In this document: positions 42,166 through 51,865 of the stretch, piece after piece
Layout: each line of letters opens with the position of its first letter
Numbering within the stretch: the stretch's first letter is position 1
Assembly (NCBI GenBank): GCA_964580995.1
Contig: CAZOMV010000015.1
Location: forward strand, 1 to 64,000
DNA length: 64,000 bases
Reading direction: 5' to 3'
From: JAKJEP01 sp964580995
Lineage (GTDB): Bacteria > Planctomycetota > Phycisphaerae > Sedimentisphaerales > SM23-30
The notes under the pieces: model-generated
Databases searched by the model: none
Told to the model about the DNA's origin: nothing
The model's input: only the letters and a program-made list of their open reading frames with translations
Translations under genes and position numbers: made by a program

Positions 42166-43088
42166 GCCTTCCCGGCCGGTTCCAGCACCGACAGAAGGGC
42201 CACAGCTAACGGACGGGCACCAGGTTCGGTCACGATTCGGCCACAATCTGATTTGGCCATAAATTCATCGGTATCTCCGGATTGTACCACCAGATTCCGT
42301 CCCGCCGCCTGAACGTGCAATAGGCGAATGACTTCCCGGAGATTTTCCCCACCCACCAGGACCGCATCACAGGCGGCGACCCACTGATCCCAGGTGTGCT
42401 GCTGATCCAGCAAGATCATGTTATTCACGTTCCACATATGCTGCCAGGCTTCGATTCTGTCCCAATCGGTTTTTCGGCAGGGGCCGGCCACCACCAGCTT
42501 GATATTTTTCTGAAGATGATAAAGGACCGCACAGGCCCAGCAGACGGTTCGCAGGGCATGGGTATTCCCGGGCCGGGCTAAGGCAAGAATCAGAAACGGA
42601 ACCGAATCGGTTCCGCTGTTATATTTGATTTGGCTGCGTAAATCACTCCGGTTGGCATCCGATATCGGTTCGATGGTTGGGATGGGCAGGTCAAGGGCTA
42701 TGCGGTCATCCGAAATCCCTGAATCTTTGAGCGAGCGAGCCAAAAAATGTCCCGCACAGCAAAAGCGTGCGGACCGGGGGGCGAGCCACTTTACAGAACG
42801 GAGCATACCGGCTTCCATGCGACCGGTGATATGGATGGTCACGGCAAGCGGCAAAGCGGCGGCGGCAGCCAGCAACGGAAACAGTTTTTGATCCGGCTGA
42901 TACAAATGCACTTCGCTGATCCGGTGACTTTTCAGCCAGCGGCGCCAGCCAATCAGGTTGTACAGGTGGGGGTATTGGCCGGTCTTGCCGACCATCCCGG
43001 CATCGAGCAGAAAAGAGTGGGCCGGTAAATAATTCTGCCACAACGAATCTGTCTGGGAAGATAGGACTATGAATGAATTCTCTGCCAT
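42162..43088 (-). CDS. GT-B-type glycosyltransferase (group 1-like)
   Basis: A 308-residue protein resembling group 1/GT4 glycosyltransferases: a first Rossmann half (SEVHLYQPDQ, AVTIHITGRMEAG), then a C-terminal half with LALARPGNTHALRTVCWA, KLVVAGPCRKTDW and the nucleotide-sugar-region CDAVLVGGENLREVIRLLHVQAAGRNLVVQ. It is shorter than typical GT4 (about 350-380). The 3' end overlaps the GT2 gene by 4 bp on the other strand. Substrate unknown. Confidence 0.75.
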   Translation of the reverse strand: MAENSFIVLSSQTDSLWQNYLPAHSFLLDAGMVGKTGQYPHLYNLIGWRRWLKSHRISEVHLYQPDQKLFPLLAAAAALPLAVTIHITGRMEAGMLRSVKWLAPRSARFCCAGHFLARSLKDSGISDDRIALDLPIPTIEPISDANRSDLRSQIKYNSGTDSVPFLILALARPGNTHALRTVCWACAVLYHLQKNIKLVVAGPCRKTDWDRIEAWQHMWNVNNMILLDQQHTWDQWVAACDAVLVGGENLREVIRLLHVQAAGRNLVVQSGDTDEFMAKSDCGRIVTEPGARPLAVALLSVLEPAGKA

Positions 43089-43092
43089 AAAA

Positions 43093-43755
43093 TCAAGATT
43101 GCTTTTTCAGTCGATGTTTATAGAAGTAAGGAGCGATTTGCAGCGCCACCTGCCGGCTTAGTTCCCGGATGAGTTTGTCTTTCAGTAAATCCCCTTGTCC
43201 CTGTTCCAATTGTCCTGACTGGCTCAGGGGACGGAACAAATGGTCCTTCGGCCAGAGCCGCTTGCCCGTTTCGATGTCGATTACTTTCAAATAACCGTTG
43301 AGGCTGGCAAGGTAATATCCCTCCCCCGCGGCATGCTGCAATTGAAAACTGTCGATATAAATATACAAAACCTGTCCTGCCTGAAGTTTCTGACCGATTT
43401 CCTGGATGCTCAGGCTGGAATAGTCCGGAAACCGCCGGCGAAAAGCAATCACGTCGTTATAATCCACCGTGTCAAAATCCTCGATGTTTTCTCTCAGCTC
43501 CTGCTGTATATTTTCGGTAATTTCCCGATGCAGAATGGGACCCCGTTCGTGGCCGGAGATATCATCGATCCAGATCAGGACTTTTTGGGATCCGAATTCA
43601 TGCTCCGCCTTGATTGTGGGAGCCGGAACCAGCGGATCGATAAAAATACCGTAAAAAGCTCCCAGCATGTTACAGCCGCCTAAAGCAATAGGAATCAGGC
43701 AGATAGCGAAAATCCGGGCGGTTTTTCCTGCTGTTATTGATGATAGTATTTTCAT
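43093..43755 (-). CDS. Lipoprotein of unknown function
   Basis: A 220-residue lipoprotein (signal with lipobox LGGC, about 20-23). I chose the ATG at 43755, which has an AAAGGA 12 nt upstream; the open frame continues 26 codons upstream without a signal. The mature part has an RILIWIDD-like strand (QKVLIWIDDISGHE) and EITENIQQELRENIEDFDTVDYNDV, suggesting an alpha/beta envelope protein, possibly a member of a PVC-specific family. The gene abuts the glycosyltransferase gene by 4 bp on the same strand. No domain is recognised. Confidence 0.7.
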   Translation of the reverse strand: MKILSSITAGKTARIFAICLIPIALGGCNMLGAFYGIFIDPLVPAPTIKAEHEFGSQKVLIWIDDISGHERGPILHREITENIQQELRENIEDFDTVDYNDVIAFRRRFPDYSSLSIQEIGQKLQAGQVLYIYIDSFQLQHAAGEGYYLASLNGYLKVIDIETGKRLWPKDHLFRPLSQSGQLEQGQGDLLKDKLIRELSRQVALQIAPYFYKHRLKKQS

Positions 43756-43906
43756 AGTGCCTATTAATCCTTTCTTCGGAAGGAAAAGGGCATTATACCC
43801 GAACTGGCCCCACGACACAACCATCAGTGGCAAAGGAAATTAATCGGCTGGGAAGATGAGCATTTTCCATTGACAGACAAGAGGTTATGGCTATTATGAG
43901 GCAAAT

Positions 43907-45368
43907 ATGGAAGAAAAATACAACGAATATGAGCGGATCCGGCGGGAGAAGCTGGCGAAGCTTCGCGAGTTGGGTGTCGATCCCTTTGGGCAGCGTTTTG
44001 ACGTTACGGAGAGCCTCTCTGTTATCAAGTCCAAATATAATCCGGAAAATGAGGAGCAAACGGTCCGCGGGGCCGGCCGGATCGTATTACACCGGGACAT
44101 CGGCAAATTGATTTTTATTACGCTGCGGGACTGGACGGGGAACCTGCAAATCGGGCTGAGCAAACAATGGCTGGGGGACCAGTGGGAAGTGGCCAAGCTG
44201 CTGGATTTGGGGGATATTGTGGGGATGGAAGGGAAATTAGGCCGAACCAAGACCGGGGAGATAACCGTCTGGGTGACTTCCTTGAAACTGTTGTGCAAGG
44301 CAACCCTGCCCCCGCCGGAGAAATGGCATGGCCTGCAGGATGTGGAGCTTCGGTACCGGCAGCGGTATGTGGATCTGTTCACGAATCCGGAGGTGATGGC
44401 TACTTTCAAGGACCGTTCCGCCATTGTCCAGTCGATCCGGGAATTTCTGACCCGGCGCGGGTTCCAGGAAGTGGAAACCCCCATGATGCAGTCCATCGCC
44501 GGCGGAGCGGCAGCCAAGCCGTTTATTACCCATCATAACACGCTGGATATGGATCTGTATCTGCGGATCGCACCCGAACTCTATCTGAAAAGACTCCTGG
44601 TTGGCGGGATGGAAAAAGTATTCGAGGTGAACCGGAATTTCCGCAACGAGGGGATCAGCACGAAACATAATCCGGAATTTACCATGTGCGAAGTGTACCA
44701 GGCGTATGCGGATTATCAGGTCATGATGGATTTGATTGAGGAGCTGGTCTGTACCCTGGTGGAACAGCGCAGCGAGGACATGAAACTGGAGTTTAACGGA
44801 AAAACGATCGATTACCGGCAGCCCTGGGCACGCAAAACCTACGCCGATNNNNNNNNNNGATCTTTTCGCCGAGCATGTCGGCTGCCGTATGGAGGAGATC
44901 GGGGAAGTGCGCCAAAAAGCCCGGCAACTGGAAATCGGGGAGGCCGGCAAAGATGACAGCGTGGTGGTAAATGAGGTGTTCGAACACTGCGTCGAAGAGA
45001 AACTGATCCATCCTACCTTTGTCATGGATTATCCTGCCGTACTGTGCCCGTTAACCAAACGAAAAACCGGTAATCCTGCCATCGCTGAGCGTTTTGAACT
45101 TTTCGTCAACGGCATGGAAATCGCCAATGCCTATACCGAATTGAATGATCCGGAGATTCAGGAGCAGAATTTCCGGGTACAGCTTCGGGGGCAGGAAGAA
45201 ACCGAAGCGGTGATGGACTCGGATTTTGTCACGGCCTTGAAATATGGCATGCCCCCGGCCGGGGGGCTGGGTTTCGGGATTGACCGGCTGGTCATGCTAT
45301 TGACCCATTCCGCTTCCATACGGGATGTGATCTTATTCCCCCTAATGCGGCCAGGTTCTCATGTATAA
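43907..45368 (+). CDS. lysS: Lysyl-tRNA synthetase, class II, interrupted by an assembly gap
   Basis: Charges tRNA-Lys. The N-terminal OB-fold anticodon-binding domain (about 45-165) and catalytic core motifs (NFRNEGISTKHNPEFTMCEVYQAYADY) precede the gap. The C-terminal part after it has ERFELFVNGMEIANAYTELNDP and GLGFGIDRLVMLLTHSASIRDVILFP. Ten N at 44849-44858 shift the frame, so it is not one open frame as given. The bases before the gap end in GAT and those after begin with GAT; merging them gives TYADLFAEH and a 482-residue protein, the usual size. It overlaps the downstream permease by 8 bp (ATGTATAA). Confidence 0.95.
44849..44858. other. Scaffold gap of ten N
   Basis: An artificial run of exactly ten N. 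The flanks share GAT, and a three-base overlap of the contig ends restores the lysS frame, so it likely stands for no missing sequence. Confidence 0.95.
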
Positions 45369-46773
45369 ATTCTTTCTATGTCTGCGCTATCTGCGGAAAC
45401 GGCGGATCGCGTTTTTCGGCATTGCGGCGGTGATGCTGTGCGTGGCGTTGTTAATTGTAATCACCAGTCTGTTCAGCGGTTTCATCGATACCTATCTGGC
45501 CTATTCCGATCGGATCTGGGGAGAGTTGGTTTTGGAACCCTACCGGGAAATGGCCGATTATGAGCAACTGGCCCGGCATCTGGAGGAATTGCCTTCCGTG
45601 GCGACCGCAGAGGCGATCCTCAAAACGGGCGGATTGTTATATCTGGGGACTGGTGATGTGCGGGGGGTACAACTGCTGGGGATTGAGCTGGACAAACACA
45701 GCCGGGACGATGCGTTTCGGCAAGGATTGCTCCTGCAAAACGATCCGGTCAAGCCGGCGGTCTTTGCGTTGTCCGATTCGGCCCGCCAAAAAGCGAAGGA
45801 GTGGCTCCGTTCGAGGCTACATCGGGAAATCGAAGATGCGGAGTTACCGGCCGGCGCGATTTTGAGTATCGGGATTTTAGGTTCGCCTGACGAACAGACC
45901 GATGAATATGACCGGAAAGCGATTATCGATCAAATTGAAAAGGGACTGCCGCTGGTAATTACTACCGGCGCTCAGGCCCAAGTGGAGGGAGAAACCGCCC
46001 GAAAAATTCAGGGCCGATGCTGGGCGGTGGATGCGGTGCAAATCGGACTGTATGAAGCGGATAGCTCGTATGTATATTTGCCCTTTGGGTATGTACGGGA
46101 TCTGATCGGGCAAACGGGGCAGGATGGCAGGAAAGAATGTCTGGCCAGTGTGCAGATTCGGCCCGCGCCGGGGTTCGCGGAAGAAACCGTAAAACAGCAG
46201 GTCAGAGAGGCATGGAAGCTCTATGCCAAAACGGAATTGGGCTGGTCTGACCTGGCGGTGAGAAATGTGGCAATTTATTCCTCCAGTGAGAATGAACGGG
46301 TAAAAATGTTCACCCATGAAATTCGCAAGCAGCTGGGAGTCATGCAGATGATGATGGGGCTGATTTGTCTGGTAACGGCTCTGCTGGTCTTTGTAACCCT
46401 CTTTATGATTGTCATGCAGAAACGTCGTGATATGGGGATTATCCGCAGCCTGGGCAGCTCGCGCAGCGGCCTGGCCATGATTTTCATGTATTACGGATTG
46501 AGTATCGGGGTGGCGGGAACGGCATTGGGCTTACTCCTGGGAGTAACCGCGACACGGCATATTAATCTTCTGGAAGCGACGCTGACCCGGCTGCTGGGAT
46601 TCAAAGTCTGGAAAAGCGGGGTCTATATGTTCAGCCATATTCCCGATGAGGTGGCGTGGAATTCAGTGGGCTGGATCCTGGCGGCGGGAATCGGAACCGC
46701 TATGCTGGGAGCGTTATTGCCGGCCCTGCGCGCAGCAAGATTGCGGCCGGTCGAAAATTTACGGTACGAGTAA
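45361..46773 (+). CDS. LolC/LolE-type ABC transporter permease (first)
   Basis: A 470-residue FtsX/MacB-like permease of the lipoprotein-releasing LolCDE type. There is one N-terminal membrane segment (about 15-40), a large periplasmic MacB_PCD region (about 45-310), and three C-terminal segments including GLICLVTALLVFVTLFMIVMQKRRDMGIIRSLGSSRSG, the hallmark cytoplasmic EAA-like loop. It starts inside the lysS stop. With the next two genes it makes a complete LolCDE-like set, here with two different permeases. Confidence 0.85.
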   Translation: MYKFFLCLRYLRKRRIAFFGIAAVMLCVALLIVITSLFSGFIDTYLAYSDRIWGELVLEPYREMADYEQLARHLEELPSVATAEAILKTGGLLYLGTGDVRGVQLLGIELDKHSRDDAFRQGLLLQNDPVKPAVFALSDSARQKAKEWLRSRLHREIEDAELPAGAILSIGILGSPDEQTDEYDRKAIIDQIEKGLPLVITTGAQAQVEGETARKIQGRCWAVDAVQIGLYEADSSYVYLPFGYVRDLIGQTGQDGRKECLASVQIRPAPGFAEETVKQQVREAWKLYAKTELGWSDLAVRNVAIYSSSENERVKMFTHEIRKQLGVMQMMMGLICLVTALLVFVTLFMIVMQKRRDMGIIRSLGSSRSGLAMIFMYYGLSIGVAGTALGLLLGVTATRHINLLEATLTRLLGFKVWKSGVYMFSHIPDEVAWNSVGWILAAGIGTAMLGALLPALRAARLRPVENLRYE

Positions 46774-46782
46774 CTGATAAAT

Positions 46783-48126
46783 ATGTATAAACTGCTGCTA
46801 ATCTGGCGCTATTTTTTAAAAAAGCGAGTTGCCTACATCGCGATACTGGCGGTGATGCTGCTGGTGATGCTGGTGCTGGTGGTGTTAAGTGTCATGTCCG
46901 GCCTGCTGGAAGATACGCGACTGCGGAACCATCAGTGGACCGGGGATCTGGTACTGCTGCGGGATTCTCTGGTGGGGTTTGCTTATTATGAGGAATTTAT
47001 CGCGGAATTAAAGAACCACCCGCAGATAGAAACCGCAACTCCGGTCATCAAAACATTCGGATTGATTCAAGGGGGCGAAGCGCAACAATTGATGGGGGTG
47101 CAAATGGAATCGTGGTGCCGGGTGACCCATTTTCAGCAAACCCTGTTTTATCAGAAAGATTGGGAAAAGCCCAGTTTTGCCGTTACGTCGCTTGACCCGG
47201 CACAACCGGATCAGGAAACGAATCGTAAGGGGTGTATCCTTGGTTATTACATGCTAGCCGACCAACAGGGAATCTTTCGGCCTGGGAAGGGACAGGTAAA
47301 ATTAAGCGTGACCGTGTTCGGCCTGAACGGCAGAGGGCAACTGGCAGGCTCCGGAATCGGGGAGCAGCAGTTCTTCTGGTATGTGGATGATTCCGAATCG
47401 GGACTGGTGGATATCGATGGTTCGGTTCTGTATGTGGATTTCGATCTATTGCAAAAACTCTGTTATATGAACGGTCTGGACGGCCAACCCAAACGCACCA
47501 GCGAAATCCGCATCAAATGCAAAAACGGAGTGAATCTGGCGGAGGCCAAAACCGCGGTCGCTACTCTCTGGCAGAAATTTTACCAAACTTATCAGAATCA
47601 ACCGTCCGGAAATTTGCTGGCGGATGTGCGGGTGGAAACCTGGAAAGAATATCGGCGCAGCCGCATCGCGCCGGCGGAAAAAGAAAAAAGCCTCATGATT
47701 GTCATATTCAGCATGATCGGGTTTGTGGCGGTCTTTATCATCTTCGCGATTTTTTACATGATCGTGACGGAAAAAATCAAAGACCTGGGCATAGTCAAAA
47801 GTGTGGGGGGATCCAGCTTCGGAGTCAGCCAGATCTTTCTGGGCTATGGCATACTCGTCGGCCTGGTGGGAGCCATTATCGGAACCCTCCTGGGCGTTTT
47901 GATCGTTACCCACAGTAACGAAATAGAAGAGGTACTGAATGCCTGGTTTGGTTTTCGGTTATGGGACCCGGAAGTCTATGCCATCAGCCGTATCCCGGAT
48001 GTGGTTGATTACCGGCAGGCAGCCGTGATCGGGCTGGTTGCGATACTGGCATGCGTGCTGGGAGTGTTGCTACCGGCCTGGCGCGGGGCAAAATTAGAGG
48101 TGGTAGAAACTTTACGGGTGGACTAA
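46783..48126 (+). CDS. LolC/LolE-type ABC transporter permease (second)
   Basis: A 447-residue paralogue of the preceding gene with the same layout: an N-terminal membrane segment, periplasmic domain, and three C-terminal segments with MIVTEKIKDLGIVKSVGGSSFG. It differs in its periplasmic part, as LolC and LolE do, so the pair is probably a heterodimer. It starts 9 bp after its partner and is followed 9 bp later by the ATPase gene. Confidence 0.85.
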   Translation: MYKLLLIWRYFLKKRVAYIAILAVMLLVMLVLVVLSVMSGLLEDTRLRNHQWTGDLVLLRDSLVGFAYYEEFIAELKNHPQIETATPVIKTFGLIQGGEAQQLMGVQMESWCRVTHFQQTLFYQKDWEKPSFAVTSLDPAQPDQETNRKGCILGYYMLADQQGIFRPGKGQVKLSVTVFGLNGRGQLAGSGIGEQQFFWYVDDSESGLVDIDGSVLYVDFDLLQKLCYMNGLDGQPKRTSEIRIKCKNGVNLAEAKTAVATLWQKFYQTYQNQPSGNLLADVRVETWKEYRRSRIAPAEKEKSLMIVIFSMIGFVAVFIIFAIFYMIVTEKIKDLGIVKSVGGSSFGVSQIFLGYGILVGLVGAIIGTLLGVLIVTHSNEIEEVLNAWFGFRLWDPEVYAISRIPDVVDYRQAAVIGLVAILACVLGVLLPAWRGAKLEVVETLRVD

Positions 48127-48135
48127 AATAAAACC

Positions 48136-48837
48136 ATGAGCCAGACAAACCAAAATATAATAATACGCACAAAAGCCCTGTATAAAGATTACCAAATGGG
48201 CCGGGATAAACTCCACGTTTTACGCGGGGTCAATCTGGAGGTGCGGCGGGGGGAATTTCTGGCGATTATGGGAGCCAGCGGCAGCGGGAAAAGCACCTTA
48301 TTACACATCTTGGGTCTTCTTGACCACCCCGACCGGGGTGAAGTCGAATTCGAAGGAAAGCAGGTATTTCTTCAGAGCCAGTCTCAGCAGGACCGGATTC
48401 GAAATAAGGACATCGGATTTGTTTTTCAGTTTTACCACTTATTACCCGAATTAAATGTAGAGGAAAATGTCTTGCTGCCGGAAATGGTAGGCAATTCACT
48501 CTGGAGTTGGACCCGGAAGCGGAAAAATGCCCGCCGCCAGGCTCGTGAAGTGATCGCCGCTGTAGGATTAGAGAAACAGATTCAGCAGCGACCTGCCACT
48601 TTGTCAGGCGGTGAGCGGCAAAGGGTGGCAATTGCTCGTGCTCTGGTTCAGCAGCCAAAATTATTATTGGCCGATGAGCCGACAGGAAATCTTGACTCTG
48701 TCTCAGGAAAAGTTATCTTAGAGCTTCTCGGTCGATTAAATCGAGCGGGCCAGACAATTGTTATGGTTACTCATGACGCAAAAGTAGCCGCACTGGCCGA
48801 TAGAAAATTAGACCTTTTAGATGGTAAAATTCAATAA
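48136..48837 (+). CDS. lolD: LolD-type ABC transporter ATP-binding protein
   Basis: A 233-residue ATPase of the LolD/MacB class. Walker A is GASGSGKST, the signature is LSGGERQRVAIARAL and Walker B is LLLADEPTGNLDS. The YKDYQMGRDKLHVLRGVNLEVRRGEF N-terminus is LolD-like. It follows the two permeases as in lolCDE clusters, and would energise release of lipoproteins from the inner membrane. A hairpin lies 11 bp after it. Confidence 0.9.
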   Translation: MSQTNQNIIIRTKALYKDYQMGRDKLHVLRGVNLEVRRGEFLAIMGASGSGKSTLLHILGLLDHPDRGEVEFEGKQVFLQSQSQQDRIRNKDIGFVFQFYHLLPELNVEENVLLPEMVGNSLWSWTRKRKNARRQAREVIAAVGLEKQIQQRPATLSGGERQRVAIARALVQQPKLLLADEPTGNLDSVSGKVILELLGRLNRAGQTIVMVTHDAKVAALADRKLDLLDGKIQ

Positions 48838-48848
48838 AAAGGCGGTAA

Positions 48849-48870
48849 AAGCTGCATATGGAGGCAGCTT
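48849..48870 (+). terminator. Hairpin after lolD
   Basis: AAGCTGC (48849-48855) pairs with GCAGCTT (48864-48870) across an 8-nt loop. The following sequence is GTGTT rather than a T-tract, so it is at best a weak terminator separating the lysS-lolD run from the aminotransferase gene. Confidence 0.4.
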
Positions 48871-48912
48871 GTGTTAAAATAGGATTTATAGGCAATATAG
48901 TAAAGGTGTTTT

Positions 48913-49770
48913 ATGGGCTTAAAAATCTGGCTCAACGATAAGTTGGTTGAGGAATCCGAGGCTAAAGTATCTGTTTTCGATCATGGCTTGCTCTATGGTG
49001 ATGGAGTTTTTGAGGGAATCCGTGTCTATGGCGGCAAGGTATTTGAGCTGAAAGCCCATATGGACCGGTTATATGTATCCGCCAAGGCCATTCGCCTGGT
49101 AATTCCTCAGGATATTGAAACCCTTTCGGATAATGTCCGTAAAACCGTAGCGGCCAATAATATAAAAGATGGATATATTCGGTTGATTGTGACTCGTGGT
49201 GTCGGCTCCCTGGGTCTGAATCCGCTGACCTGCAGCCAGGGACAAATCATCATCATTGCCGACAAAATTCAATTATATCCCCCGGAAGTATATGAACGTG
49301 GCCTGCGTGTCATCAGTGCCAACACCATGCGGAACCATCCGCTGGCCATGAGTCCGCAAATCAAAAGCCTGAATTACCTGAATAACATTATTGCCAAAAT
49401 AGAGGCCCTGGATCGGGACATGCTGGAAGCGATCATGTACAACCACATGGGATATGTTGCCGAAGCCACCGGTGATAATGTCTTTGTCATTCGGAATAGC
49501 CGGATTTACACCCCCCCTATCTCCGCCGGTTCACTGGAGGGAATCACGCGGGGGGTGGTGATTCAACTGGCACGGCAAAGCCGCTATGACGTGTTGGAGC
49601 AGAATTTAACCCGCTATGATTTATATGCGGCCGATGAGATTTTTTTAACGGGAACCGCGGCGGAGGTCGTCGGAGTTGTTGAGGTTGACGGACGCAAGAT
49701 TGGCACCGGCCGGCCTGGCGCGATTACCCGGGATTTATTGCAAAAATTCGAAGCGTATGCCCGAAGCTGA
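48913..49770 (+). CDS. ilvE: Branched-chain amino acid aminotransferase (class IV)
   Basis: A 285-residue fold-type IV PLP aminotransferase. Markers are FDHGLLYGDGVFEGIRVYGGKVF, the PLP Lys151 in SPQIKSLNYLNNI, and FLTGTAAEVVGVVEVDGRKIGTG near the C-terminus. It most likely makes or degrades Leu, Ile and Val; a D-amino-acid transaminase specificity is possible but the EGIR/TGTAAEV pattern favours IlvE. AAAGGTG lies before the ATG. Confidence 0.9.
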   Translation: MGLKIWLNDKLVEESEAKVSVFDHGLLYGDGVFEGIRVYGGKVFELKAHMDRLYVSAKAIRLVIPQDIETLSDNVRKTVAANNIKDGYIRLIVTRGVGSLGLNPLTCSQGQIIIIADKIQLYPPEVYERGLRVISANTMRNHPLAMSPQIKSLNYLNNIIAKIEALDRDMLEAIMYNHMGYVAEATGDNVFVIRNSRIYTPPISAGSLEGITRGVVIQLARQSRYDVLEQNLTRYDLYAADEIFLTGTAAEVVGVVEVDGRKIGTGRPGAITRDLLQKFEAYARS

Positions 49771-49820
49771 AAGCGGTTGCCTGTGTTTTATCCCTCACTC
49801 AATAACAGAAGATCTTTTCC

Positions 49821-50780
49821 ATGATTGATATGCTGCAAGCGTACGATTGCATTATGACCGAGATGGAGGAAGTCCGAGAGATCTTCAACCGGGAGTTGCT
49901 CTGTGATGTTCCCATGATCTCGGATCTGCTCGATCATGTCGGCAAGTTCCGTGGGAAAATGCTGCGGCCGATGCTGGTTCTTTTAAGCGGGCAAGCCTGC
50001 GGCCGGATGAACCATCAGCATCGAAAGATTGCTGTGGTTCTGGAAATGGTACATATGGCCACCCTGGTCCATGATGATGTCCTGGATGAAACGGAAATCC
50101 GGCGTCGCGGAAAAACGATCAATTCTCTGCACGGCAATGAAACCGCGGTGATGCTGGGCGATTTATTGATCAGCCGCGCCTTCCATCTGTGCAGTTCGCT
50201 GGACAATCCAATTTATTCCCGCCGGATCGCCACCGCCGCCAATACGGTCTGCGAAGGGGAAATCATGCAGTTATACTATCGCGACTATTATGATCTGGAG
50301 GAGGAGCGTTATCTGGAAATTATCGCGCGTAAAACGGCTGCTTTAATCTCGTGCAGTTGTTATCTCGGCGCCAAGACCGCGGATGCCGAGGAAAAAGAAT
50401 GCCAAAATCTGGAAGCCTACGGGAAAAACCTGGGGATCGCGTTTCAGATTATGGACGATGTGATTGACTTGACGGGCAAAGAAACACAGGCCGGCAAGAC
50501 GTTGGGGACGGATTTTCTGAAAGGGAAAATCACCCTGCCCGGAATTCATTTGTTACGCAGTTGTGATCCGGAGAAAAGGCAGGCCGTACGATCCTGGCTG
50601 GACCGCCGGACGCCTCCGGATTACGAAAATTATGTAACGGCCCTGCACGAATCCGGCAGTATGGAATACGCACGGCGGCGGGCGAAGCAATACATTGAAC
50701 AAGCACAGAAGGAATTGTCGTCTCATCCCGACCGGGAAGCCCGGAAGCTCCTGATGGAACTGGCGGAGCTGGTGGTGTAA
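49821..50780 (+). CDS. Polyprenyl diphosphate synthase (trans-prenyltransferase)
   Basis: A 319-residue isoprenyl synthase. The first Asp-rich motif is DDVLD (85-89) with the downstream RRRGK, and the second is IMDDVID (about 210-216) followed by KTLGTDFLKGKITLP. It would build octaprenyl- or similar diphosphate for quinones. It resembles IspB/HepT-type long-chain synthases, but the product length is not predictable by eye. It is 4 bp before the DUF89 gene. Confidence 0.92.
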   Translation: MIDMLQAYDCIMTEMEEVREIFNRELLCDVPMISDLLDHVGKFRGKMLRPMLVLLSGQACGRMNHQHRKIAVVLEMVHMATLVHDDVLDETEIRRRGKTINSLHGNETAVMLGDLLISRAFHLCSSLDNPIYSRRIATAANTVCEGEIMQLYYRDYYDLEEERYLEIIARKTAALISCSCYLGAKTADAEEKECQNLEAYGKNLGIAFQIMDDVIDLTGKETQAGKTLGTDFLKGKITLPGIHLLRSCDPEKRQAVRSWLDRRTPPDYENYVTALHESGSMEYARRRAKQYIEQAQKELSSHPDREARKLLMELAELVV

Positions 50781-50784
50781 ATCG

Positions 50785-51852
50785 ATGGCCCTATTTTCAT
50801 TATTAGCCGATCCTGATCGTTATGTCGCGGATACCTGGGACATTACCGACGATGAGGAAGCAAGAAAGTACTGGATTGAGGCGTTTGGCCAGGCGAAGGA
50901 GACCATACTGACCGCGGCCCGGCAATGCCTGGTAACGGATCACCAGGGTCTGGAAGGGGCCATTGCAAGATCCCGGCAAAGCTATGAGAAAATCATCGGC
51001 GAAATGCAAAATCGTCCGGAGCGATTCAAGCCGTTCACATTATTTACCTTTGATAATATTCATAAAGAAATTCTGGAAGAAAACGGGTTGCAGGATCCCT
51101 TTTTAAAAGTCAAACATCAGGAAAATGTCAAAGCGTGCAGCCAATACAAACGGCTGATTACCGCCCACGAAAAGCTGGAAGTCAAATCCCTGATCCGGGT
51201 TTTGACAGAAGGAATTTTTGCCGGCAATATATTTGATCTGGGCTGCCAAAAAACAGCCAAAGAGTATTATCAAAATGGCCTGGATTTTTTTCATACTTTG
51301 GACCATCTCACTCCGCACCCCTGGCTGGTGGATGATTACCATCCGTGGAGTGAATTTTTTATTTCCCAAAGCAATCATTTGAAACGGGTCGTATTTTTTG
51401 TGGATAATGCCGGGCCGGATTTTGTGCTGGGCTGTGTGCCGCTGGCCCGCGTATTGGCAAAACGCGGGGCAACCGTGGTTCTGGTTTCGAACGATCACCC
51501 CTGTTTGAATGATATGACCGTACCGGAATGCCGGGCGGTTTTACGGGCCTTGGCGGAGGATGATCCGATTTTACGCTATCTTTTGCAAACCAAACGGATT
51601 CGGCTGGCCGGATCGGGCAACGGCTATCCGCTGATTGACTTCAAGAATATTTCGGAAACTTGCGATCAGGCCGCTCGGAAAGCGGATTTGTTAATTCTTG
51701 AGGGGATGGGCCGGGCGGTAGAAAGTAACTGGCATGCCCGGTTCCGGTGTCCCACCTTGAAAATCGCGATGTTGAAAAATGAATGGATTGCAAAACAATT
51801 GAATGGTAAATTATATGATTTAATATGTAGATTTGAATTACCCGGGAAATAA
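50785..51852 (+). CDS. DUF89 / ARMT1-like damage-control phosphatase
   Basis: A 355-residue DUF89 protein. The metal-site motif is FFVDNAGPDFVLGCVPLARVLAKRGATVVLVSNDHPCLNDMT, in two pieces, followed by LILEGMGRAVESNW near the C-terminus, both typical. DUF89 enzymes are metal-dependent phosphatases that remove harmful or misphosphorylated metabolites. The place after a polyprenyl synthase does not suggest a specific substrate. It overlaps nothing; the peptidase follows by 13 bp. Confidence 0.85.
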   Translation: MALFSLLADPDRYVADTWDITDDEEARKYWIEAFGQAKETILTAARQCLVTDHQGLEGAIARSRQSYEKIIGEMQNRPERFKPFTLFTFDNIHKEILEENGLQDPFLKVKHQENVKACSQYKRLITAHEKLEVKSLIRVLTEGIFAGNIFDLGCQKTAKEYYQNGLDFFHTLDHLTPHPWLVDDYHPWSEFFISQSNHLKRVVFFVDNAGPDFVLGCVPLARVLAKRGATVVLVSNDHPCLNDMTVPECRAVLRALAEDDPILRYLLQTKRIRLAGSGNGYPLIDFKNISETCDQAARKADLLILEGMGRAVESNWHARFRCPTLKIAMLKNEWIAKQLNGKLYDLICRFELPGK

Positions 51853-51865
51853 GGATTACCTATTC

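Noticed and set aside
44849..44858. lysS as a frameshifted pseudogene
   Set aside because: The frame change is caused only by an arbitrary ten-N gap; merging contig ends restores a full-length gene.
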